In this document: positions 1-6,801 of the stretch, in pieces
Position numbering within the stretch: position 1 is the first letter of the stretch
How the letters are laid out: the number at the start of each line of letters is the position of its first letter
Assembly: GCF_002311515.1 (NCBI RefSeq)
Contig: NZ_DCAO01000088.1
Coordinates: 5,078-18,173, forward strand
Direction of reading: 5' to 3'
From: Thalassospira sp. UBA1131
Lineage (GTDB): Bacteria; Pseudomonadota; Alphaproteobacteria; Rhodospirillales; Thalassospiraceae
Length of the DNA: 13,096 nucleotides
The notes under the pieces: model-generated
Database searches by the model: none
What the model saw: only the letters and a program-made list of their open reading frames with translations
What the model was told of the DNA's origin: nothing
Program-made: the position numbers and the translations under genes

Positions 1-773
1 GAAATCACCTTATCCAGGCCAGCGAAAGCGCCGCCAACGATGAACAGGATATTGGTGGTGTCGACCTGCAGGAATTCCTGTTGCGGATGTTTCCGGCCGC
101 CCTGTGGCGGAACGGAAGCAACAGTGCCTTCCATGATCTTGAGCAATGCCTGCTGCACGCCCTCGCCCGAAACATCACGGGTGATGGACGGGTTGTCGGA
201 CTTGCGCGAAATCTTGTCGACTTCGTCGATATAGACGATGCCGCGCTGGGCCCGCTCGACATTGTAGTCAGCAGCCTGCAGCAGCTTGAGAATGATGTTT
301 TCGACATCCTCACCCACATAACCGGCTTCGGTCAGGGTGGTGGCATCTGCCATGGTGAACGGCACATCAAGAATACGTGCCAGGGTCTGGGCCAGAAGCG
401 TTTTACCGCAACCGGTCGGACCAACCAGCATGATGTTCGATTTTGCCAGCTCAATGTCTTCATTCTTGCTGGAATGGTGCAGGCGCTTGTAATGGTTGTG
501 AACCGCGACCGAGAGAACTTTCTTCGCATGGCCCTGACCGATGACATAGTCATCAAGGACCTTGCAAATCTCTTGCGGAGAAGGCACCCCGTCTGCCGAT
601 TTGACGAGATGTGTTTTGTGCTCTTCGCGGATGATGTCCATGCAAAGCTCTACGCATTCATCACAGATGAATACGGTTGGACCGGCGATGAGCTTGCGAA
701 CCTCGTGCTGGCTCTTTCCACAGAAAGAACAGTACAGAGTGTTCTTGGAGTCCCCGCTATTCGATTTGCTCAT
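1..773 (-). CDS. clpX: ATP-dependent Clp protease ATP-binding subunit ClpX (partial, C-terminus cut off)
   Basis: ClpX is the hexameric AAA+ unfoldase that recognises tagged or native substrates, unfolds them and threads them into ClpP in the cytoplasm. The first 257 codons are visible and the gene runs off the left edge. Seen in the translation: an N-terminal zinc-binding domain with Cys15-x2-Cys18 and Cys37-x2-Cys40; Walker A GPTGCGKT at 118-125; the substrate-gripping pore loop GYVGED at 151-156; Walker B IVYIDE ending at Glu184. The Cys inside Walker A, where many ClpX have Ser, is common in alphaproteobacteria as far as I recall. The ATG at 773-771 follows a GGGG stretch about six bases upstream and yields the expected short N-terminus. 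It follows clpP on the same strand but is separated by a terminator and about 250 bases, so it probably has its own promoter. Identity is certain. Confidence 0.98.
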   Translation of the reverse strand, partial: MSKSNSGDSKNTLYCSFCGKSQHEVRKLIAGPTVFICDECVELCMDIIREEHKTHLVKSADGVPSPQEICKVLDDYVIGQGHAKKVLSVAVHNHYKRLHHSSKNEDIELAKSNIMLVGPTGCGKTLLAQTLARILDVPFTMADATTLTEAGYVGEDVENIILKLLQAADYNVERAQRGIVYIDEVDKISRKSDNPSITRDVSGEGVQQALLKIMEGTVASVPPQGGRKHPQQEFLQVDTTNILFIVGGAFAGLDKVI

Positions 774-811
774 ACAAACCCCAATTACGTTTGACGTTAT
801 CTTTTATCGCC

Positions 812-841
812 ATGTTAGCCGGTAAACGATACCGATCTCAA
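812..841 (-). promoter_or_regulatory. Candidate sigma70-type promoter of clpX
   Basis: On the minus strand TTGAGA (841-836, five of six to the -35 consensus) is followed after 18 bases by TAACAT (817-812, four of six to the -10 consensus). It would start transcription near 805, about 30 bases before the clpX ATG. The spacer contains short inverted arms CGGTA and TACCG (820-824 and 830-834), which could be an operator or chance. This is a by-eye match only. The rest of the 774-1020 gap shows no gene I can support. Confidence 0.35.
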
Positions 842-1020
842 CGTTTAATCTGCGCTTTTCGGCTTTATGGCGTCATGTTTGATATGGGTTCGCTATCTTG
901 GTTGCGAAACCCCTTGCATTAATCACCCAAACGTTCGGGCGGCCAGCAAGTTCCGAACAATAACGCCCAAGCCTGCACATACTCTTGTCTATGACTTAAA
1001 ACTGCCATGAGGCAAGACAT

Positions 1021-1053
1021 AAAAAAACGCCCCGGCCGATCACCGGGGCGTTT
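1021..1053 (-). terminator. Rho-independent terminator of clpP
   Basis: A perfect 10-base stem (AACGCCCCGG at 1026-1035 with CCGGGGCGTT at 1043-1052) has a 7-base loop. In the minus direction it is followed by a run of seven T (1027-1021). It begins about 20 bases after the clpP stop and should end the tig-clpP transcript before clpX. Confidence 0.93.
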
Positions 1054-1074
1054 CCACCAATCACACCTGAGTGA

Positions 1075-1704
1075 TCAGTCTTTCTTTTCATCACTTTCCG
1101 GCTTCGGACGCGATGTAACGACCTCGTCGATCAGACCAAATTCCTTGGCCTGATCAGGAGTGAGGAAGTTATCACGTTCCATTGCGTCTTCGATGGTCTT
1201 GAGATCGCGGCCGGTATGTTCGACATAGATCTCGTTAAGACGCTGACGCAGAGCCAGAATTTCACGGGCATGAATTTCGATGTCCGATGCCTGACCCTGG
1301 AAGCCGCCTGACGGCTGGTGGATCATGACGCGTGCATTGGGCAGGCAGTAACGCTTGCCTTTTGCACCGGCCATCAGAAGCAGCGAACCCATGGATGCCG
1401 CCTGCCCCATGCACACCGTGGAGACATCGCAACGGATGTACTGCATGGTGTCATAGATGGCGAGCCCCGAGGTCACAACACCGCCCGGTGAGTTGATGTA
1501 AAGCGAGATATCCTTATCCGGATTTTCCGATTCGAGATGCAGCAACTGCGCACAGATCAGTGACGACATGCCGTCATGGACCTGACCGTTGATGAAAACG
1601 ATGCGCTCCTTAAGAAGGCGCGAAAAGATGTCATAGGCACGCTCGCCACGGCTGGTCTGTTCAACGACCATCGGTACAAGCGAATTCATCCGTTCTTCAA
1701 TCAT
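1075..1704 (-). CDS. clpP: ATP-dependent Clp protease proteolytic subunit ClpP
   Basis: ClpP is the tetradecameric serine peptidase that degrades proteins delivered by ClpX or ClpA. The catalytic triad is present: Ser104 in GQAASMGS, His129 in MIHQPSGG, and Asp178 in MERDNFL (numbered from the start chosen here). The INSPGG oxyanion-loop segment and GQVHDGMS are also conserved. The length of 209 residues fits the family. An in-frame TTG at 1713 would give three more residues, but the strong AGGGAG site (1715-1720) lies only one base from that TTG and ten bases before the ATG at 1704-1702, so the ATG is preferred. The gene lies 44 bases after the tig stop with no terminator between, so tig and clpP are probably cotranscribed. 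An intrinsic terminator follows. The C-terminal tail (PKPESDEKKD) is charged and probably flexible. Confidence 0.97.
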   Translation of the reverse strand: MIEERMNSLVPMVVEQTSRGERAYDIFSRLLKERIVFINGQVHDGMSSLICAQLLHLESENPDKDISLYINSPGGVVTSGLAIYDTMQYIRCDVSTVCMGQAASMGSLLLMAGAKGKRYCLPNARVMIHQPSGGFQGQASDIEIHAREILALRQRLNEIYVEHTGRDLKTIEDAMERDNFLTPDQAKEFGLIDEVVTSRPKPESDEKKD

Positions 1705-1748
1705 CAACTGCAATCTCCCTGCATGATCCTAAACCGTGTCCGGCCGGA

Positions 1749-3221
1749 TTACTTGTCTTCGGATTTGTCAGCAGCTTTTTTAGCGGCCGGCTTTTTGGCT
1801 GCAGCTTTCTTGGCCGGGGCTTTTTTAGCCGGAGCCTTCTTCTCTGCGTCCTTTTTCGCCGGTGCTTTCTTAGCAGCCGATTTCTTCTTCGGAGCTTCGT
1901 CTTCCTCTTCCGGCTTCAGAAGGTCTTCAACCGAAACGGTTTTTTCTTCTACCTTGGCGAGTTCGACGATGTAATCAACGACCTTGTCTTCATATACAGG
2001 GCCCTGAAGCGCCTGCAAGGCCTGCGGGTTATTTTTATAGAATTCGATAACCTGCTGTTCCTGACCCGGATATTTCTGGGCTTCGGCAACGAGGACCTTG
2101 TTGACGTCTTCCTGAGTGACCTGGATCTCATTCTCACGGCCGACTTCTGCAAGCAGAAGACCCAGAAGAACGCGACGTTCTGCGATTTCGCGGAACTCTT
2201 CGGACAGCTCTTCTTCGGACTTGCCTTTGGTTTCGTCGTCTTCCTGTCCAGCTTCACGGGCCTGTTTGATCTGGCCAATGATGCCTTCGAGTTCGTTTTC
2301 AACGAGCGACTTCGGCAGTTCGAAGCTGTGGTTTTCAGCCAGCGCGTCAAGAAGCTGACGCTTCATTTTCTGACGGGAAACCGATTCGTATTCGCGGCCG
2401 AAGTCCTTGCGGATAGCTTCTTTAAGGGATTCAAGGCTGTCCTGACCGAGTTTCTTGGCCAGTTCATCATCCAGCTCAGCCGGTTTCTTTTCCTTGATTT
2501 CCTTGACGGTTACGTCGAACTCAGCGTCTTTGCCTGCGAGTTCAGCAGCACCGTAAGCTTCCGGGAATTTCACTTTGACGACGACTTCGTCACCAGCGTT
2601 GACACCGGTCAGCTGATCTTCGAAACCTTCGATGAAGGAACCCGAACCGAGTTCGAGTTCGTAATCTTCGGCTTTGCCGCCTTCGAACGCTTCACCGTCG
2701 ATTTTGCCCAGGAAGTCGATAACGACAACGTCACCGGCTTTGGACTTGCGCTTGCGTGCGAGCGGTGCGGTCGTACCCTGTGCGGATGCGATGCGCTCGA
2801 GGGTTTCGTTCACCTTGCTGTCGTCAAGTTCAACAACTTCACGGGTCAGCTTCAGCTTTTTGAAGTCCATTGCTTCGATGGCCGGGATGATTTCGACTGC
2901 GATGTCGAATTCCAGATCGCCGCCTTCATCGAATTTGGTGACTTCGATTTTCGGCTGAACAGCCGGGCGCAGGTCATTGTCGTTCAGAACCTTGCCGGTG
3001 TTTTCGTTGACAGCGGCTTCAAGGACTTCGCCCATGACGGCCTGGCCGTAACGCTGACGCAGGAGTTTCGCCGGAATCTTGCCCGGACGGAAGCCCGGCA
3101 GGCGAACCTGATCCTTGATCTCGTCAAGTTTGGCGACGACTTTTTCTTCGATATGTGCGGCGGGCACGACGACTTTGAACTCGCGCGCCAGGCCTTCGTT
3201 TTTGGTTTCAGTAACCTGCAT
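1749..3221 (-). CDS. tig: Trigger factor, ribosome-associated chaperone and peptidyl-prolyl isomerase, with Lys/Ala tail
   Basis: Trigger factor binds the ribosome at the polypeptide exit and shields nascent chains; its FKBP-type domain isomerises proline bonds. The 490 residues show the N-terminal ribosome-binding domain with the signature GFRPGKIP (43-50), an FKBP domain at about 160-245 (KAGDVVVIDF, ELGSGSFIEGFE), and the helical chaperone domain to about residue 435. After an acidic linker (PEEEDEAP, 437-444) comes a basic tail, including seven consecutive five-residue units ending in KK (448-482). Trigger factors such as E. coli's are about 430 residues, so this tail is an added extension. 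The ATG has an AAGAG site about eight bases upstream. It heads a probable tig-clpP operon downstream of tRNA-Leu. Identity is certain; the role of the tail is unknown. Confidence 0.97.
   Translation of the reverse strand: MQVTETKNEGLAREFKVVVPAAHIEEKVVAKLDEIKDQVRLPGFRPGKIPAKLLRQRYGQAVMGEVLEAAVNENTGKVLNDNDLRPAVQPKIEVTKFDEGGDLEFDIAVEIIPAIEAMDFKKLKLTREVVELDDSKVNETLERIASAQGTTAPLARKRKSKAGDVVVIDFLGKIDGEAFEGGKAEDYELELGSGSFIEGFEDQLTGVNAGDEVVVKVKFPEAYGAAELAGKDAEFDVTVKEIKEKKPAELDDELAKKLGQDSLESLKEAIRKDFGREYESVSRQKMKRQLLDALAENHSFELPKSLVENELEGIIGQIKQAREAGQEDDETKGKSEEELSEEFREIAERRVLLGLLLAEVGRENEIQVTQEDVNKVLVAEAQKYPGQEQQVIEFYKNNPQALQALQGPVYEDKVVDYIVELAKVEEKTVSVEDLLKPEEEDEAPKKKSAAKKAPAKKDAEKKAPAKKAPAKKAAAKKPAAKKAADKSEDK
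1776..1880 (-). repeat. Seven in-frame 15-base repeats encoding Lys-Lys pentads in tig
   Basis: On the minus strand this 105-base stretch encodes SAAKK, APAKK, DAEKK, APAKK, APAKK, AAAKK and PAAKK back to back, which is exactly seven units of five residues. The DNA repeats are imperfect at synonymous sites but keep the 15-base period. Such Ala/Pro/Lys repeats resemble the tails of bacterial histone H1-like and AlgP-type proteins. The copy number could vary between strains. Confidence 0.85.
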
Positions 3222-3334
3222 AGATAACTCTTTTGCTTGGTTCGAATAATGTCCGTTACGCGACGCAGTCCGGACGTCAGAAAGTCAATACGACTAAACG
3301 AATATGGTACCCGGTCAAATTTTCAGCCTGCTTA

Positions 3335-3419
3335 TGGTACGGGTGAAGGGACTCGAACCCCCACGGATTGCTCCACTGGAACCTAAATCCAGCGCGTCTA
3401 CCAGTTCCGCCACACCCGC
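3335..3419 (-). tRNA. tRNA-Leu (anticodon UAG)
   Basis: The minus-strand product is a class II tRNA of 85 bases. The acceptor arm is GCGGGTG paired with CACCCGT (with a G-U first pair), discriminator A73, and an encoded CCA. The D-arm holds GGTAGAC. The anticodon stem CTGGA/TCCAG encloses loop TTTAGGT, giving anticodon TAG, which reads CUN leucine codons. A long variable arm (GGA-GCAA-TCC) and the T-loop TTCGAGT complete the fold. It lies about 113 bases upstream of tig on the same strand with no clear terminator between, so some transcripts may run into tig. Confidence 0.96.
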
Positions 3420-3464
3420 ACACAAGCATAGAAATCACTCCGGTCACACCGGAATGAGTGCGCC

Positions 3465-3493
3465 TTAATACAAACTTCGATCCCCTCATGCAA
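3465..3493 (-). promoter_or_regulatory. Candidate promoter of tRNA-Leu
   Basis: On the minus strand TTGCAT (3493-3488) and TATTAA (3470-3465) are separated by exactly 17 bases. The -10 is followed directly by GGCGC, a GC-rich discriminator of the kind seen at stringently controlled stable-RNA promoters. Transcription would begin about 40 bases before the mature tRNA, and the leader carries a small hairpin (TCCGGT at 3439-3444 with ACCGGA at 3448-3453). The hexamers are weak matches, so this is tentative. Confidence 0.4.
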
Positions 3494-3501
3494 GCATCGC
3501 C

Positions 3502-3529
3502 TTTTCGACAAACGCAATCTTGTCGAAAA
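3502..3529. repeat. Perfect 10+10 base inverted repeat upstream of the tRNA-Leu promoter
   Basis: The arms TTTTCGACAA (3502-3511) and TTGTCGAAAA (3520-3529) are exactly complementary with an 8-base spacer. The repeat lies between the end of the malonyl-CoA decarboxylase gene and the candidate -35 of tRNA-Leu, eight bases from it. Neither strand shows a T-run after a GC-rich stem, so it does not look like an intrinsic terminator. A protein-binding site is possible. Confidence 0.6.
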
Positions 3530-3586
3530 TATCCATCAAACAGGGGCTAAATCGACGGCAATCAGCCGATTTCAGGTGACGCACCC

Positions 3587-4993
3587 CTAGCGAAAATGAC
3601 GTTTTACGGCACTGGAAACCGCGATTTTGCCCTGCCCGACGTAACTTTCGTGATTTTTTTCGATGGTCGAAAGGTCATAGAGATAGTTCACCATCATCCC
3701 GAATGACTGGTTCCAGCCATTTTCCTTGGCATTGCCGTTCCAGTTCAGCCGTTCAACCCGCGCACCGTTGCTCAGATGGAAATGCGCGACCGGGTCAAAG
3801 GCGGTATCCATGCCGGGACGCTTGGCATTCAAAAGATACCACGCCGTCAGGTACTCGATATTTGCCCGCGTGCGCTCGGAAACGCCGCCCGGGCTGGTGG
3901 CAGGTGGTTTTGGTCCCAGCAAGTCATCGCAATCGGTCAAAGCGGCATCAATCGCCTTGGGCAGGCCGGTTTCCTCACCCTTGGCCATTGTATCAAGCTG
4001 CCGATCCATCCAGCTGCGCAGTGCCGGTATCGGCGACAGGGTTGAAAACTGTTTGAGATGCGGCAGATCGCGCTGCAATTGGGCGACCACACGTTTGATC
4101 AGGAAATCCCCAAAGCTGATTCCCGCCAATCCGGCCTGTGCATTCGAAATAGAATAGAAGATCGCCGTGTCGGGCTTCGTGTCGCTTTTGGGCGCCTTTT
4201 CCGAGCTACCCAAATCGTCATCCTTGCTTTCGATCAGCTCATCGACGTTACCGGCAATGCCGTTCACAAGCGCGACTTCCACGAAAATAAGCGGCTCGTC
4301 CGGCATGCCGGGATGGAAAAAGGCAAAACACCGCCGGTCTGATGCCAGTCGACGTTTAAGATCATCCCAGCTTTGAATTGCGTGAACGGCTTCATAGGCG
4401 ATCAGTTTTTCCAAAAGGGCTGCCGGTGAATTCCACGTGATGCGGCTCAGTTCCAGAAAGCCGATATCAAACCAGCTTGCCAGCAGTGTCTTGAGATCAC
4501 GTTCCAGAATGGCAAGTCCCGGGGCCTCCTTACGCCAGCGCAAAAGGTCGGCGCGCAGATCAACCAGGAACTTCACACCTTGTGGTAATGAATTGAATTC
4601 CTTGAGGATCAAACGAAATGGCGGCACCAGTGCGGCCCGCAGTTCGGTTTCAAGCAATGCCTGTTCGGCCAGATCATCAGCCGCCGTCCAGTCGGCCATG
4701 ACAGCCGCAACCCGGTCGCGATCCACACCGAATTCATTGACCAGAAGATGTAGGAATTCACGTTTCCCCGCATCATCAAGGCGCAAGAAATCATGTCCAA
4801 GGGCGGCTGCGCGCGCACGGGCCGATACCGCCCCACCGCGCCTTGCCAGACAATCGGCGATCTGTTCGCGCCAACGGTCCTGGCGGGTCTGGCTTTCATC
4901 AAAACCAAGGCCACGCACCACCGGGCTATCGCGCAGTTCGCGCCAGGCGCCACGAAGATTATCAAGGGTTCTGTCGAGAAACGTCTGAGACAT
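3587..4993 (-). CDS. Malonyl-CoA decarboxylase
   Basis: The enzyme converts malonyl-CoA to acetyl-CoA and CO2, lowering malonyl-CoA or recycling malonate carbon. The 468 residues match the malonyl-CoA decarboxylase family along the length: a helical N-terminal region, CFAFFHPGMPDEP (about 222-234), FYSISNAQAGL (279-289), FGDFLIKRVV, FSTLSPIPALRSW, and FHLSNGA (405-411) near the C-terminus. The Ser in the YSIS segment and the His of FHLSNGA are the likely catalytic pair by comparison with the human enzyme (inference from memory). A charged linker around 250-276 resembles a variable loop in the family. An upstream in-frame ATG at 5056 lacks a ribosome binding site; the ATG at 4993 has GGGAG six bases before it and is chosen. 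The bacterial malonate-operon name would be matA, but no matB or matC is nearby, so no symbol is given. It lies 149 bases behind nnr on the same strand. Confidence 0.93.
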   Translation of the reverse strand: MSQTFLDRTLDNLRGAWRELRDSPVVRGLGFDESQTRQDRWREQIADCLARRGGAVSARARAAALGHDFLRLDDAGKREFLHLLVNEFGVDRDRVAAVMADWTAADDLAEQALLETELRAALVPPFRLILKEFNSLPQGVKFLVDLRADLLRWRKEAPGLAILERDLKTLLASWFDIGFLELSRITWNSPAALLEKLIAYEAVHAIQSWDDLKRRLASDRRCFAFFHPGMPDEPLIFVEVALVNGIAGNVDELIESKDDDLGSSEKAPKSDTKPDTAIFYSISNAQAGLAGISFGDFLIKRVVAQLQRDLPHLKQFSTLSPIPALRSWMDRQLDTMAKGEETGLPKAIDAALTDCDDLLGPKPPATSPGGVSERTRANIEYLTAWYLLNAKRPGMDTAFDPVAHFHLSNGARVERLNWNGNAKENGWNQSFGMMVNYLYDLSTIEKNHESYVGQGKIAVSSAVKRHFR

Positions 4994-5142
4994 GCCTGTC
5001 TCCCACTCCGATATCAGAAGAACTTCAAATCGTTTCCTCAATGCGTGATGTCCCATCCCATCACGCCATACCGTTTTTATATCGGGTGATTATACCGCAA
5101 GTGCCAGCGGCTGCGGCGACTTCTTATTCACCTTATTTCACG

Positions 5143-6606
5143 TCATGCCTTTTTGCGCGACGCCAGCCACAGTTCGCGCAAGACAGCCGGAAGATGTTCC
5201 GGGATGTCTTCGGCAATCAGGCCCGGGCCAATATCCGCCCCGCTTCGTGCATGAAGCCATACCCCCATGCAGGCAGCGTCAAAACTGTCCATGCCTTGCG
5301 CCATCAAACCACCAATGATCCCGGCCAACACATCGCCCGATCCGGCGGTTGCCAGCCAAGGCACATCGACCGCACTGATGGCTGCCCGCCCGTCCGGCGC
5401 GGCAATCACTGTATCAGCCCCCTTGATCAGGACAGTGGCGCTGCAGCGTTTGGCTGCTGCACGTGCCCGACAAAGCTTGTCGCCGGTAATATCAGGAAAC
5501 AGGCGGGCAAATTCGCCCTCATGCGGGGTCAGGACAGTCGGGCCTTGTACGGCAAAGCACAAGGTAGACGGATCTTCGGCAAAGCTTGTGAGTGCGTCGG
5601 CATCAAGCACCGTCGCCCGACACAGATGTAAAAGTTTCAAAACAAGGGCACGGGTATCGTCACCAACCCCAAATCCCGGCCCGATGACAAAGGCATTATG
5701 ACGACAGTCATTCACAAGTGCATCAAACGCAGACATCGGGGCGGTCATGTTGCCGGGCGCATCGGATGCGTAGATCGGCAATGCCTGCGCATCTGCCACG
5801 ATGGTCAGAAGCCCCACCCCGGATCGGCGCGCGGCACGTGCCACAAGGCGGGTTGCCCCGGTCATGGTAGCGCCGCCAAAGGCCAAAAGATGCCCGCGAT
5901 GGTATTTGTGGCCTTCAAGCCCCGGCCAATGGATGCCAGCCCGCCACAAAACCGGATCGTTTCGCCAGCAGGCCGGCGCAATATCAAGGACCGTCTGATC
6001 GGTTATGCCGATGTCGCGCACGGCCAGTTCACCGCACATCAAACGCCCCGGCAAAAGATAATGCCCGGGCTTTGCCCGACAAAACGTCACGGTCAGGTCG
6101 GCCTTCACCGCAACGCCCAGAACCATACCAGTATTGCCATCAACCCCCGATGGCACATCGACCGCAACAACGCTGCACGGGCTTGAATTGATTGTAGTGA
6201 CAAGTTCGGCCAGATCACCGGTAATGGCCCGCGCAAGCCCTGCCCCGAAAATACAATCGACAACCAGATCCGCGCCGACAACAAGGGCGGGTGAAAGTAG
6301 TTCGGTCGCCCCTTCCCAGCGGGCGGCATGCAGGGCTGCGTCACCTTTAAGATCAGCCACATCGCCCATCAGCCCCAAACGCACCGACCAGCCTTCATCG
6401 CGCAGAAGCTTGGCAATCGCGAAACCGTCACCACCGTTGTTGCCGGGGCCACACAAAACCGATACGGAACGCGGCGACCAATGACGGATGATTTCCTCAA
6501 ACACGGCGCGACCGGCATTTTGCATCAAAACGTCGCCGGGAATGCCGCCTTCGATTGTGCGGCGGTCTGCCTCGTACATTTGATCGGTTGTCAGGATTTC
6601 AAACAT
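5143..6606 (-). CDS. nnr: Bifunctional NAD(P)H-hydrate epimerase / ADP-dependent NAD(P)H-hydrate dehydratase
   Basis: This is a metabolite-repair enzyme that rescues damaged hydrated NADH and NADPH. The N-terminal YjeF domain (about 1-215) epimerises the R and S hydrates; the C-terminal ribokinase-like domain dehydrates the S form using ADP. Motifs seen: GPGNNGGDGF (53-62), CIFGAGL (118-124) and VPSGVDGNTG (151-160) in the epimerase half; KYHRGH (234-239), FGGATMTGA, GPGFG (309-313), LDADAL (334-339), TPHEGEF (360-366), KGAD (395-398) and AGSGDVLAG (421-429, catalytic Asp425) in the dehydratase half. All key motifs are intact, and the 487 residues fit the fused form found in bacteria such as E. 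coli YjeF. The ATG is preceded by GGGGTG with suitable spacing. It is divergent from dadA and followed by malonyl-CoA decarboxylase, with no terminator evident between them. Confidence 0.96.
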   Translation of the reverse strand: MFEILTTDQMYEADRRTIEGGIPGDVLMQNAGRAVFEEIIRHWSPRSVSVLCGPGNNGGDGFAIAKLLRDEGWSVRLGLMGDVADLKGDAALHAARWEGATELLSPALVVGADLVVDCIFGAGLARAITGDLAELVTTINSSPCSVVAVDVPSGVDGNTGMVLGVAVKADLTVTFCRAKPGHYLLPGRLMCGELAVRDIGITDQTVLDIAPACWRNDPVLWRAGIHWPGLEGHKYHRGHLLAFGGATMTGATRLVARAARRSGVGLLTIVADAQALPIYASDAPGNMTAPMSAFDALVNDCRHNAFVIGPGFGVGDDTRALVLKLLHLCRATVLDADALTSFAEDPSTLCFAVQGPTVLTPHEGEFARLFPDITGDKLCRARAAAKRCSATVLIKGADTVIAAPDGRAAISAVDVPWLATAGSGDVLAGIIGGLMAQGMDSFDAACMGVWLHARSGADIGPGLIAEDIPEHLPAVLRELWLASRKKA

Positions 6607-6685
6607 TTCACCCCGTCATCCTTGTCGTGAACTACCGGTCTGCGTTGTGCATCAAGACAGCATTTAAAACAGGTCCAGTCGACTG

Positions 6686-6714
6686 TAGCCATTTAAATTT
6701 CACCCCACTATAGT
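6686..6714 (+). promoter_or_regulatory. Candidate promoter of dadA
   Basis: TAGCCA (6686-6691, four of six to the -35 consensus) and TATAGT (6709-6714, five of six to the -10 consensus) are separated by 17 bases. Transcription would start near 6721 and leave about 80 bases of leader before dadA. The match is by eye in the 195-base divergent region between nnr and dadA, which otherwise holds nothing I can name. Confidence 0.45.
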
Positions 6715-6801
6715 GCAGCGAAATTCGCATGTCCGATAGTTGGCAGAAAGGCTGACCATCAGACCGCAACACGAAACTTTCCGCAGCAAGGCTTTGCCCG
6801 C

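Noticed and set aside
81..794. 237-codon plus-strand open frame
   Set aside because: Antisense shadow of clpX, whose motifs are fully intact on the other strand.
866..872. CCCATAT on the minus strand as a heat-shock sigma32 -10 element for clpX
   Set aside because: No CTTGAA-like -35 at the required distance.
919..1020. 33-codon minus-strand small open frame after the clpP terminator
   Set aside because: Its ATG directly follows the terminator T-run with no ribosome binding site, and the peptide is not recognisable.
2328..3227. 299-codon plus-strand open frame
   Set aside because: It lies wholly antisense to tig, is rich in Phe, Val and Asp as expected from reading Lys/Glu codons backwards, and resembles no family I know.
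3436..3460. Hairpin TCCGGT/ACCGGA considered as terminator
   Set aside because: Short stem with no T-run after it on either strand; it more likely lies in the tRNA-Leu leader.
3277..3489. 70-residue minus-strand open frame containing CGCGGTGRRAGF
   Set aside because: It is a translation of the tRNA-Leu gene, a well known false protein in databases.
5054..5056. Upstream ATG for malonyl-CoA decarboxylase adding 21 residues
   Set aside because: No ribosome binding site, whereas the ATG at 4993 has GGGAG at good spacing and gives the normal N-terminus.
5089..5094. TATAAT on the minus strand upstream of malonyl-CoA decarboxylase
   Set aside because: A perfect -10 hexamer, but no acceptable -35 at 16-18 bases, so a promoter cannot be supported from sequence alone.
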